A stretch of 64,000 nucleotides of DNA, taken from contig NC_034009.1 in assembly GCF_000346465.2 (NCBI RefSeq), positions 22,933,968 through 22,997,967 of the forward strand. Reading direction: 5' to 3'. This stretch comes from Prunus persica. Taxonomy: Eukaryota; Streptophyta; Magnoliopsida; Rosales; Rosaceae. Under the pieces are notes generated by a model, which made no database searches, was not told where the DNA came from, and saw only the letters and a list, made by a program, of their open reading frames with translations. This document shows, piece after piece, positions 47,701-59,019 of the stretch; within the stretch, counting starts at the first letter, position 1, and every line of letters begins with the position of its first letter. The position numbers were made by a program, and so were the translations under genes.

Positions 47701-49151
47701 TTAAGGAGAAATTCATTCATGCAAAGGTATGCCCCTCGCTGTTGCTAATTGGATGACTTGAAAACAGAAGGAATTGCTCTCCTTTTTTAAATTTAAATTA
47801 TGATGGATAATGTGTGAATATGATCTAGATAAGTTGATACATCAAGACATTAGAATTTTTTTGGTCTAATGGCTAAGATTGCTAGTATTACATACTAAGT
47901 TGATAGGGAAGCAATTCCTTTTCTAGAAAAAAATAAAAATAAAAATAAATAAATTGATAGGGAAGCAATAGTTTTAGAACATCAGCCCAATCTAAAGAAC
48001 ACGTATTTTCTAATATTAAAGACAGAAATTTTGATTAGCTCTAAGATGTGGAGAGTAGTTTGAGATTGTGAACCCTTATCAGCTTATTGGAATACTTGTT
48101 ATCCTCTCGTTTATCGCTTTTAGGTGATCATGGTTTAGGCATCTTGCAAGAAGGGCTGTACGTAGTGTATAAAGGCATAACCTCATTGTTCCTTCATAAT
48201 GTGGATGAGGCTAGCTTGAATTCATTGTAGTTTTCACAATAGCAATGATTTGGGAACCAATTTTTATTAACTTTATGATTATGAGTGTTCTCGAAGATCT
48301 CCTATGCTACCTGCTACTACTAGTTGATGTTATTCAGACTATGGAAATGTGGAACTAAATGTTTATTTTATTTCGATCATAGTATGCAGAAAAGCTTTTT
48401 GTTCGGAAGCCAAAAGATGCACAATATACTCATTTGATAGCACAACAGATTTGGGAGGGTGTTCGTGCTAATGACAAGAAAGCTGTATATCGTCACATCG
48501 TTAATTCTGAACCAGATTTGAATGCGGTGTATGAGCAAGCATCATGTGCCTCTTCATTAACCCTTGCGAAAGTAATGCTGATGCATGAGCAGACTGGCCA
48601 TGACCAAACCTCTAGCTGCTTAGCTGGGGATTCATTGGACAGGTCGTCTCCTAGCTCTTCAAACTTGAGTGGTACAAGTGAAGGCCATGCTGTGGAAGAT
48701 CTAGATGGGTGCACTCTTCTTCACCTTGCTTGTGAAACTGCAGACATTGGAATGCTTGAACTCCTCTTACAGTATGGAGCAAATGTGAATGCAACTGATT
48801 CAAGAGGTCAAACACCACTTGACCGTTGTATTCTTAGAGGCAGAAACACATTCGCAAAGTTGCTTCTTTCAAGGTGACTATTGTCTTACGGTTAGATTTG
48901 CTGTTTTAAAAAACTCATTTATTACATCTTTCCCAATTTCTGCATATTTAACTAATTAGCTGTCAATTTCTTTTAAATGCTTCATTTTTACCTCTTATTT
49001 ATGATTCGCTACTGAGGGGTTCGACTGCATCTGCAGGGGAGCTGATCCACGAGCATTAAATGGGGATGGTAAAACGCCCCTTGAGCTGGCAGTCGAGTCA
49101 AACTTTGATGATGGTGAGGTCCTTGCTATATTATCGGAGTCCAATGGATGA
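41741..49151 (+). CDS. AGD3: ARF GTPase-activating protein AGD3 (SFC/VAN3)
   Basis: Nineteen coding exons with consistent phases give 831 residues, close to the ~827 of Arabidopsis AGD3. Exons: 41741-41785, 42588-42664, 42989-43089, 43376-43446, 43900-43962, 44069-44113, 44625-44690, 44798-44845, 44934-45029, 45110-45151, 45286-45501, 45660-45791, 45900-46124, 46302-46388, 46472-46807, 47394-47539, 47633-47726, 48383-48873, 49037-49151. It starts [15 protein letters not shown]. Exons 2-11 encode a BAR domain and exons 12-14 a PH domain ([20 protein letters not shown]). Exons 15-16 hold the ARF-GAP zinc finger (CADC...CIEC) with the arginine finger in CSGVHRNLG, and exons 18-19 ankyrin repeats ([18 protein letters not shown]). 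In Arabidopsis it acts at the trans-Golgi in PIN/auxin traffic and leaf-vein continuity. Confidence 0.97.
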
Positions 49152-52006
49152 AACTATCGAATTAGCAACCATCCGAAGACAACGGCATGGATGCTGGATA
49201 ATTTTCGTTAAAAGAAACAAAAGGTATCTCGCATTTGTATAATTATAGTTCATAAATTTGAAAGCTTGTTCTCCTTTGAATGAAATGGCACAAAGTGTTT
49301 TGCGGGTTTCAAGAGTGGTAGAATCGCCTGCCTGCCCCATGGGGGCACCGTTGCAAAATGTCGTCCAGGGTTGTAATTTAAAATGGCTCCCGTGGTCTGT
49401 GAGCCGAAAGGCATCTGGGAGCTTTCAGCGAAGGGCTCTGTAATGTGTTGTCTCTTGTTTATTCAGTTTTCTGCTTCCTTTTGGGTGAAGCTGTGAGGAT
49501 TTAGTTTAGGCCATTGTGTATTTGTACATTGATTTCTTTTAGTGAAGCTTTTGGTTGTTGTAACTCTTTTTGACTGAACAAACTTCCAACCCTATGTTAT
49601 TCCAGTTTAAAGATTCCGAAGAGGGAGAAGATGAAAGTAATACCCCGAAAAAGAAAGCAAAAAATTTCCCGGAAATTGATGACTTTTGATGCTTTTCTTT
49701 GCAAGGAAGGATATTTATGATATGGAGGCAAGAAATAATTATCTGGGTTTGATTTTGTGTAAAAGAGTTCCTTAATCATATTTGTGAAAACATAAGAAAA
49801 TAGAAAATAATATATGATGATCTTCAATCATCCAATCTTATCCACGTCAGACTAAGATACAAAGATCTGAAATGACGAAAAGACTGCACTGACATATCTT
49901 TTGATGGGTCAAGCCTGTGAGCGGAGCCTATATGATGTTACGCTCCCTTGTCATGGCATGTCAGTCAAATGTAGCAGAACCCATCACGTATGGCGCAACA
50001 GACAGCTTGGTCTGCGGGTCTCCCTGCAAGTCAAAGGGCTACTGAATCCATCCACCACTATATATTTAGGCAGAATGTCATTTTTGTCGTTCACCCATTT
50101 TACAACTTTGATAATCTTCCTAGCATCATTTATGTCATTTTATTGTAGTTTCAAATCGGTCGCAATGTATAATAAATTTGTCAAATTCCTTTCAATATCG
50201 TTCAAAATACCCCCCCACACTTACTATGTTCCGAGAAAATTCGGACGTATCTTTAATGTAAGAGGTATAATCAAACCGCATAGATCAAAATGAAAAATCC
50301 AACAAACATAAGAACTAGAAGTGATTTTATGCCTTTCATTTATTTACTTGTTTCAATCAAGTAATTTGGATAGAAACAAATGAAGCAGGTGAGTGATGGT
50401 GCTAACTCAACTGCCATGAATAACTCCGTTGATTTATGAAACGCAAGATGATTAAAAAAATGTTTTCTCACTTCAATTTTCGAGACTTACCTTTTTATTT
50501 ATTTATAATGAAATGGAGGTGAAAAGCCCTCCTTGCTCCTGTTGGGCCTGAAAAGGCCAAGGCCCACACGTGCACGCGTGTTGGTGTTTCACTCGTCCCG
50601 AGACCCATCGATTCTTTTGAACCACCGGAAGCGGAAGCCAGACCAACCATGAACGACTGGAACGACCCCAGCAAACGTGTAAAAGATAATATTCCATTTC
50701 CATCCCCACAAAAATTAATAATTATATTCCAAAGCAACAGTTTATTAAATTTTTTTGTTGTTGGGAATTACTTTAATTAATTTAAACAACAAACAAAACA
50801 AAAGCCAAAAAGAAAAACACTTTACTAATCAGTAATCGCATTTGGCTAATCTGTAATCTCCCCCAACCATTTTTTATATAATCGGAATAAATTCCCGCGG
50901 TGGTTCCTTCTCGACGGTTGGGATCTCTTCCCGAACCAGCCAACGGCGGATATGTATTTGGCGTTGCTCGGGCTTGTCTCACACGGTTCGATGTTTCGCT
51001 TTCGGCCCTCGTGATAGCGACACAGTGCCAACGTGGCGCAGTGGACCCCGGGGCTTGGTAGTCTGAAAGGCGGGAAGCCCAGTTTTGTCCTCCGCATGAG
51101 AGAGAAAGAAAAGCAAAAAGAGCCAGAGAAAGTGCGTGTAAAATGTATCTCTCCTCTCAGACAGACACGGAGAGAGAGAGAGGGAGGGAGAGAGAAATAC
51201 AGTGAGAGAGGTAGGGATTTTTGTTTGTATTTTGAATTTTTTTACAAGGGACAATAATAATAGTGGTACCCAGAGGCAGGAAGAGTACCGGGTTGTTGTA
51301 TACTTGCTGTGTAGTTTGTGAAGAAAAGAACTTGCTTTGTTTTGTGAGACTCTGTGTGTGACTGTCTCTAACTTTGAAACGGCCAAGTTTCAAAACTTGC
51401 CCTTTCTTTTCTTCTTGTCATTTTTGGCGAGCACTTTGGGTCTTCTAAGTTCTTCAATCTCTGTGTCTCTGCTGATGAGTAGTGGGGGTTTGTTTTTGTT
51501 ATTTGTATTTTCGGGCATGTTGAAGGGGTGTAAATGAGGGGCTTGAAGAGAAAAAGATGCGAATCGGTGACGAAATGATTCTTTGCGTCTTTCTTCTGAG
51601 GATTTTTGCGTCAAAAAATTCGATTTTTATCTGATATTCTCCTCTTTCATGTGCCCCTTGAAGCTTCTCTCATGGGTTCTCCCCGCACTTTTCCCCACTA
51701 CTTCAAGCATTTCTGGACTGGGTTGCATTTTCTGCGTCTCCAAGCTCCATGGAGACTAAAGCCTTAAGAAAAACAAAGCAAAAATTTGAGCTTTGACGCC
51801 AAAGCAGCTGCTACTCTTGAGTTTGTGTGGTCAAATACTCAAGAAAGATTTGAGCTTTAAGATTGGTTTTGTTAATTTTCATCTGGGTTATTTAACTTCA
51901 AGCTTCTGGTTTGCCTACTATATGTAACATGTGGGTTTCAGTTTGGCTTTTCTGAGCCTTTGCTCTCACTGTCTTGCTTTTGAGATTCGTGGCTTTCTAC
52001 TCTCTA
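49152..52006 (+). promoter_or_regulatory. AGD3 3' end, intergenic region and CORYNE leader
   Basis: The first few hundred bases are the AGD3 3' UTR. A promoter-like island at 50560-50600 has GGCCCACACGTGCACGCGTG, holding a site II GGCCCA and a CACGTG G-box. From about 51030 the sequence is a purine-rich leader with a GA tract at 51170-51215, and it runs to the CORYNE ATG. Several upstream ATGs (for example 51033) precede it. No further gene is seen. Confidence 0.5.
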
Positions 52007-53784
52007 ATGGATAGAAGAAGAAGTACTTCAAAATTTAACAGTAGGCTTACTAGGCTTCTCCTTTTGCTATTCATATTCTGCTTTCGCCAAGAAACTGTGC
52101 AGTGCCAAGAAACTGAGCCTCCATCGTCGTCAAAGCAGCCCCACTTCAAGAACCAGCTTCAAAGAATCATTCTCAGCATTGTGTTGGGAGTAGTGACAGG
52201 ACTAATTTGTGCCCTTCTCACTGCGCTCTTGGTCCGCTGCTTTCTCCGCTACATTAGCAGAACCCCAATTCTAAAAGGCCCTGTCATATTTTCTCCGAAA
52301 ATCGATCCCAAGACACTCCAATTGGCATTAACTAATGAAAACCAGTTACTGGGTTCTAGCCCAAATGGCAAGTACTACAGGACTGTTCTTGACAATGGGC
52401 TTATCATTGCAGTCAAGCAGCTTGGACCCTTTTCCGAGTGTAGTTCGCCAGAGTCTCAGAGCAAGTCGGTGAAGAGGCGAATACAGCAGGAGCTTGAAGT
52501 TCTTGCTGGCCTGAGGCATAGGCATTTGATGAGCCTGAGGGCTTATGTTCGTGAACACGATAGGTTCTCTTTGGTTTATGATTTTGTGCCCAATGGGAGC
52601 CTAGAGGATGCTATGAATAGAGTTAGAGCAAACCAATTGCAGCTTGGTTGGGAAGTTCGGCTTCGGGTTGCAGTTGGGGTGATTAAGGGGCTTCAGTATC
52701 TTCACTCGTATGTTCCTCAGATTATGCACTACAACTTAAAGCCTACAAATGTTATGTTGGATTCGGAGTTTGAACCGAGATTGGGAGATTATGGGTTGGC
52801 CAAGCTTACGCCTTATTTGGATGGAGCAACATCTGGCTACAGCGCTCCAGAGTGTTTCCAGAATGGCAGGTACACATATCAAACTTTGATAATATCCAAA
52901 CTTGGTAATGTTTCGTTTTGTACAATTACTATGCTATTCCGTTGAGGAAGCTATATTGATATATTTGTGGAACTTGTAATTGGGTTTAATGATATTTGTG
53001 TACAGTTCCTAGTAATTTTCTTGCTTTTACAGTACTTATCAGGAGTTTGGTATTCCACATCACAAATGTTTAGTCTGGGGCAGGATTGGATTAGGTCTGC
53101 TACCTTTTAATTTCCATTAGCAATTTAGCTTCTTTTTCAAATGTCTCGCTCTCCTGCACAAGGTGATGGATACTCGAAGCTCACGGCCAATACAGGGGTG
53201 TGTGTTTTGTGGGTGGGATTGCAATCCCACACCCTTTGTCCCACTTTTTTTCGCCCCTGTATGGAATTCTGAAAGTTTCCCTTGGAGCTGGATTATTCTC
53301 ATAGTTGTTAAGATATAAGGCTTTGTAGAACTTCAGAATATTGATGGTTGTTTGCCTTAAATTTGGTGCTATGGGGTCTTATATGTAGCAGTTGTGTTAT
53401 TTTGACTAGCTTGTAGTATGGAAATAAAAACAGATATACTCTTCCACTAAAGGCATTATATTCAATTTTGACAGGTACAGTGATAAGAGCGACATCTTCA
53501 GCTTTGGGATGATATTGGGTGTTTTATTAACTGGTAGAGACCCAACTGACGCCTTCTTTGGGGAAGCAGCTAGTGGTGGAAGTTTAGGACGGTGGCTGCG
53601 GCACTTGCAGCAAGCCGGGGAGGCACGGGAAGCATTAGATAAGAGTATAATAGGGGAAGAGGGGGAGGAAGATGAGATGTTGATGGCAGTGAGAATTGCT
53701 GTTGTATGTCTATCAGATTTGCCAGCAGAGAGGCCCTCAAGTGATGAGCTTGTTCACATGCTAACCCAACTGCACAGTTTTTGA
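52007..53784 (+). CDS. CRN: CORYNE receptor-like pseudokinase
   Basis: Two exons, 52007-52869 and 53475-53784, join in phase for 390 residues. A signal-like N-terminus (LLLLLFIFCF) and a short extracellular part lead to one transmembrane span (about residues 50-80, IILSIVLGVVTGLICALLTA). There is no leucine-rich repeat ectodomain, as in CORYNE. The kinase domain keeps the VAIK-type lysine (IIAVKQLG) but reads HYNLKPTN where active kinases have HRDLKxxN, and DYG for DFG, so it is a pseudokinase. CORYNE pairs with CLAVATA2 at the plasma membrane to relay CLE peptide signals that limit meristem size. The in-frame ATG at 51974 would add 11 residues; the one at 52007 fits the family better. Confidence 0.95.
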
Positions 53785-54814
53785 ATCAAATGCAAGTATT
53801 TTGTCGAGTTGAAGCTTCTATTTCTGTAGATTTTGGGGAACTAGACTTCAGAAATGTTTGCTCTCAGGTTTTGGTCTGCAATCTGCACGGCTTTTCAAAT
53901 TGTAAGCTTCCCTGTTGTAATGTACGTACATTGACTGTGGTGAAGAAGTCAAGGAAATTTCTGACTTTGGAGTAAGAATGAGCAGATAACCCATGTGGGG
54001 CACATCTCTATTATTGTGTTTTTCACCTCCTGATGGTAGGGATTTGGTGGCTGTCTTTTTGTGGACAGTACTTTTTTCAAAATCACGGGTCTTTTCAACC
54101 TGTGAAGTTGGACTATTCTCTACATGCCGCTTCAATAACCATTCTGTGTAGATGTGCAATTTGAGAAAAGCTTCCATGTCAAGAGTATAATACTGTTTTT
54201 CTATTTTCCACCAATCAAATTAGATCATACGGAATAGTTACAATGCATGACGGATTAGTTGGAAATATCAAAACAGTGCTATCTTCGTAATATACAATTT
54301 TTTTTTTCATACTTCAGTGTTCTTGTAGGCATGGATTCAAGTTCTAAGGTGGATGCAACCAGCTAACACGCAGTCTACAAATCAACTAATATTTCATAAA
54401 AGAATCAAATAGCAATATGAGTATTTAGTAAGTCTTTTGATAACCTTGCTTATTGGATTAATAATTCTTTTTCAAGGCTCCTTTTACTTTCTTGCTGTGA
54501 TCCCCATCCCCATGGTTCTATTTTGGAAGATGTAAAAGCCATTATTGGTTGAGTTTGTCTTGCCTAATGTGTGTCACAAATTGTATCCACATGTGATGAA
54601 CATGACTAGGAAGCAAGAAGAGACAGGAAAAAGCATGTGGTGGGGATACTCAGAAACCAAGCAGCTCATGCAAATTGGGCCCAAAATTAGCATGCTTGAA
54701 AAGAAAAAAGAAAAAAAGCGAGTTAAAAAGCATGAGAAGGATTAGAAAAGATGACCCAACCACTTCCAGCTGTGACTGCAAGTAGAACCCAACCTTCCAT
54801 TCTTTTAATTATTA

Positions 54815-55198
54815 AGAGCATTTATAATGGGCTCTTTAAATTATATTTTTAGACAAATTTTAGAGATGAAATGGAAAAATATAACTTCAATCATGCTCCC
54901 TATTCACCTCTTAAAATAGAGAGACCTTTAAGAGCTCATAAATTTAAGGAGAGAGAAATGACTCTTAGTGACTCTATAATTTAATGCTCCTTTATTTAAT
55001 GAATATTTCAAACCTTTAATTAATATAATTATTTTTTAAAAGAGATTGACCAATTAAAAAAAAGTTATAGCATTTATGACTTCCTAAACTAGAGAGCACC
55101 ATTGGAGTTTAAATTTTATAGAGAGCTCCTAAAATAACTTTTATATGTTTTTAGCTAAAATTTAACAAAAAAATAGAGAGTATCATTGTGAATGCTCT
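54815..55198. mobile_element. MITE-like element with GAGCATT ends
   Basis: The ends read AGAGCATTTATAATGGGCTC and, on the other strand, AGAGCATTCACAATGATAC. The interior is rich in TTTAAGAGC and AGAGAGC motifs, as in common dicot MITEs that start GAGCAT. No clear target duplication is visible, so the superfamily is open. Confidence 0.55.
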
Positions 55199-55739
55199 AG
55201 GGTATATATATATATTGCAAGATAATTATTAAGAGAAAATTATTTAAAGGAGAGGAATTCTTTTTCTTCTCAACAGATGAGAAATCCCCCAAGTCACAAG
55301 GTGAGGGTGGGAGAAGACTTCCATGAAACGGAGATCAAACTTTTTTCTACTTTCAGGTTCCAGTCAATAACATTATATAGGATAACACTTCTACATGACA
55401 TATTATTATTGGCAGGAGATAGCAAGATAGTTCTATTTTTGTTGCAACTAAATTTTTTTCGAGGGTCAGGGGTATTATAGTTTGTTAGCTTTTTGGGCCT
55501 TGGGCTTCATGTTATATACAAAAATTAGTGGTGGGAGAAATTGCAAGTGTTTGGGCCGGAAGGTGTTTGCTTTGTCTCACTTCGGCCTGTGGGTGAAATG
55601 TCAAATTGCCAAAGAAAATAAAGAAAGACAAAAACTGGAGTTGGAAAACCGGAGTGTGGGAGAAAAATCCAAGTATGAGCATCTCTCAATCCATTCATTT
55701 AGTTTTGTTTTTGTGGACGAAATATCAATCCATTTAGTT

Positions 55740-55910
55740 CACCACCAAATTCCCAGTTAAAGCAGAAAGTTAATATCTTATCCGGTCTCAAAAAATCTAT
55801 GCTACCTTATCCAATATCCATCCAAGTCATTGCCCAGGCTGATATATTATAGTGCTGAGCTTTTGCCCCTCTTAACTCGAGCAAATCAAAACCAACTTAC
55901 TTCCAACAAA
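55740..55910 (+). promoter_or_regulatory. LIR1 promoter with light and clock motifs
   Basis: Two CTTATCC boxes (reverse I-box GGATAAG) lie at 55777-55783 and 55806-55812, a CCA1-type AAAAATCT at 55791-55798, and a TATATTA TATA-like box near 55843, 68 bases before the ATG. These agree with light- and clock-controlled expression known for LIR1; motif function is inferred. Confidence 0.55.
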
Positions 55911-56530
55911 ATGCAGGCCATTCTACGTCTCCCACCACCATCTGTATCACCCCTTGCCCTTGCAACACCCACCACCACCAAGTCCCTTGCCTTGCCATGC
56001 AGCTCCTCCATTCCAAGGCTACTAAAATCCCCAAGGTGCCCCCCACTCAAGGCAGCCAATGTCACAGAAGACCCTTCTGCTGTTGATTACAGCTCCGTCA
56101 CTTCGTAAGTCAATACCACTCTCAGCTCTTTCTTCTTATTGATCTTAATATTCTAATCAATTGTTTGCTCAAGCATAAGCATTAATTTGTGAAATTTACA
56201 GTGTTTTTCCGGCAGAGGCTTGCGACACAATCGGAGGAGAAGCTTGTGATGTCGAAATGTATCCTGAGGTGAAGCTCAAACCAGAAGACAGGAACAACAC
56301 AGCCAAGACTACTTCTGAGCAGTTGGATAGAGATTATCTAGAGTACGACAGCCCCAAGACGTAAGATGAATAATCTTTTTATTGGTTTGAGGTATGAAAT
56401 TTTGTATTTTCTTTTTGATTGTCTAAAATGGTTTTATGTTGATGATTGCTGCAGGGTCTTTCCTGGAGAGGCTTGTGATGATCTGGGAGGAGAATTTTGT
56501 GAGCCTGAGTATCAGAGAGGGGTTCACTAG
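55911..56530 (+). CDS. LIR1: Light-regulated protein LIR1, chloroplastic
   Basis: Three exons, 55911-56104, 56202-56360 and 56455-56530, give 142 residues. Residues 1-~48 are a Ser/Pro/Leu-rich chloroplast transit peptide. Two imperfect repeats carry the hallmark Cys pairs: VFPAEACDTIGGEACDVEMYP and VFPGEACDDLGGEFCEPEY. LIR1 helps tether ferredoxin-NADP reductase to TIC62/TROL on thylakoids, and its mRNA rises in light; both are family knowledge. The start MQAILRLPPPS is preferred over an upstream in-frame ATG at 55830, which lies at the TATA-like box. The gene is not in the Arabidopsis block as I recall it. Confidence 0.93.
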
Positions 56531-57014
56531 GCCCTGAGATCTTTTCTTTTCTCATCTCAGCTCTATTGTTGACTCTAATAATTTTGTGAATAATTACTAT
56601 TTGGAAGGGTAGCTGGCAATGTTCTTGAATAATAAATAATGAACATGAACATGTAAGAATATAGCCCAGTTGGGAAATTCTAGTTGCAAATTCTGATCTT
56701 CACAATTTTCTTTGCTTCAATATTTGAAAAACTCAGAATCAGGGATACTACCTACGACTCGGAAACCAGATAATTGATGAATCAGTATATTCTCCAATGA
56801 TTAGAACTAAGAAAAGATTTGTTTCTTGACATTTGAAATACTATTTACTGATCATATCAAGTTTCAGAGCTTGCACATCACACAGTTTTTAAGGGTTTCT
56901 ACAGAAATCACATTATGAACAAGAACAATGAAGAGCAGATATTAACACTGACATGTTTAGGCATCAAATGTCACAGAGCTTCAAGTAATTTTGAGCCTAA
57001 ATCCGATACGCCTG

Positions 57015-58311
57015 CTATTCACTCGCTTCAGTGATCTCTTCCAGAAAAAGATACTGGAGAGAAATGGAATACTTAGCAGTCTTTGTTCTCCCTGAATTGC
57101 TATTGTCCTTTAGAACAAACGATCCAGAGCCATCACCTTCAGCACACACACAAACTCCCAATTATAATATGTTGCAAAGATCATATACCCAAAAAAAATA
57201 AAAGAACACTTATTCTAATATTCCATATAAAATTATAATGCATAACCGTCCCATTGCTAAACAAACCTTGAATTGTAAAAATGGTTGTAACCCATCTTTT
57301 GTAGATGAAGAGCAACCTTGGGGAGTCTCCATGGTGTGTATCAGACAGCAGAAGCTTGCAAGGACTCGTTTCACTACCATGAAAAGTTAAAGCTTACCAT
57401 ACTACTATTGTTACTGAACAGAGCAAATTAAGTCACTAATTATAATTAAAAAAGGTTAATTACTCACTTGGCATGAACCATGGCATTGTGACATAAAGCT
57501 AGTGTCCGAACCATTGCTAAGTCTCTTCCACGTGGGTTACCATATCTTTCTTGGCAGCTCCTTTAATTGAAAGTAAAAAAATTAAATTAACAGATTGACA
57601 CTAGTGAACAAGAAAAGAAGAAAGGAAATACCTTTCGTCAAAGAAATCTCCAAAATCATCAATAACAACTGCCACAGGAAATGTCTCATGCAGGTGAAAT
57701 GCAGCAAAGTACTTCTTAATTCCTTCATCATCATCCACATACCTATACAGATGAAAACTTGTCTCAAAAATCCCATTTATACATCATCATTCTTTAGAAG
57801 TGTTATGATCAAGAAAGCTTCAAAGGGTAAACTCACTTCATTTGTATGCGCTGAAATGTCTCAGAGGATGAATCAACGCCCTGAAAATGTTTAGCACAGA
57901 AAAATGGCTTATGGGTACTGAAATATCTCAAATAATAAATAGATTTATTTTTAAAAGAAAAAAAAGAAAGAGAAGAGGTACCTGGGAAAGATAAGGGGGC
58001 TTGACCTCTAACTTGCGGCGGTTGCAAATGAACATCACTTTACCATTAGTATTGCCATGGTGGCCCTCCCCCATTGCGGAGTTGAATGCAAACTGGAATA
58101 TTAAGGAGGTTTTTCCGCTGCAAAAAAATGAAGACACAAAGCAATTAGAGAGAGAAATGGAGAGAGAGAGAGATATATATATATATATATATATATATGG
58201 AAAGTTGAATTACGAATACCAGGAAGGAGGGCCAGAGAGAAGCATGACAGGGTGGGATTGGCTGTTTTGTTGGAGGTCCATTTGCCTCACTGAGAAAAAT
58301 CTCTGCACCAT
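57015..58311 (-). CDS. SWSAP1-like RecA-fold ATPase
   Basis: Seven exons (58311-58220, 58117-57982, 57880-57837, 57742-57632, 57560-57468, 57373-57267, 57136-57015) join in phase to 234 residues. Residues 22-36 hold a Walker A motif, MLLSGPPSCGKTSL, split over the first intron. A Walker B-like strand AVVIDDFGDFF follows. The order, the size and the late RWVTTIFTI strand match the SWSAP1 family (human ~229 residues), a RAD51 paralogue partner of SWS1 that helps RAD51 filament formation in homologous recombination. The link is by remembered similarity, so another small RecA-like protein is possible. The first intron has a TA microsatellite (58171-58198). A second in-frame Met (MDLQQN) could be the start. 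It lies tail-to-head after the aspartokinase gene on the same strand. Confidence 0.7.
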
Positions 58312-59019
58312 GGTTGAGCTGAAGCCTGAAGCTACAATGTCAACAGTCAGATGGAAATTTATACTTGGTTGGTCCAAATCACAAAACCCGGGCCTTACAA
58401 AAAACCCATCTTGGATTTTACCGGCGTGCCTTTTTCTGTGTTTTTTTTTCTTCTTTTCATGAACAATAATCTAGTTGGCGCCAAAAAATTTATTATTTAT
58501 TATTTATAGGAAAATAGAGGCACCCACAATAATTTGGAACCCTCCAGTTAGAAATATATTATTTTGCCAAGGCCTAGTATATGGATTTTAGCTCTTACTT
58601 TCACTTATATATGCGTTTTTGTTCCTGCAAATATATTTGAAATTAATTATGCCTTGCCTACTATTACAGTGAATTTCAAAATCTTTTCTAACTAATATAA
58701 ATATTTCCAATGCATGTTGTTATGCATTGAATGGCATAATAGTTAAGAGAGCACACTGCGGACTATCGAAAGAGTAGCCAATCTCCAAAAAGTTAAGACC
58801 AATGTAAATTGCTCTGCAAGACATACTCGATGGGAAGTATATAAGCATAGCATAAAACCTTGAATTTCCAGTTCATTTCAGCAAAAGGAAAAGAAAAACA
58901 ACTTCTCAAGAAATTCAGATGGAGGTAACTCATAAGTTTGCAACTACAGTTGCAAGATAAAGGGCCTAAATCAGCAAAGGAGAAAATTGTGTTCATAAGA
59001 TTACATTGGCTCAGAATCA
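58312..59019. other. Interval between SWSAP1-like and aspartokinase genes
   Basis: About 700 bases that should hold the 3' UTR of aspartokinase (minus strand) and the promoter of the SWSAP1-like gene. TTGGCGCCAAAA at 58476-58487 is an E2F-like palindrome about 170 bases upstream of that gene's start. Such sites are common at DNA-repair genes; its use here is a guess. Confidence 0.45.

Larger units (their letters stand above)
53785..55910. other. Interval between CORYNE and LIR1
   Basis: CORYNE 3' UTR, then non-coding sequence with a MITE-like element at about 54815-55198 and a TA run near 55205. I see no gene. The last 150 bases are the LIR1 promoter. Confidence 0.5.
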
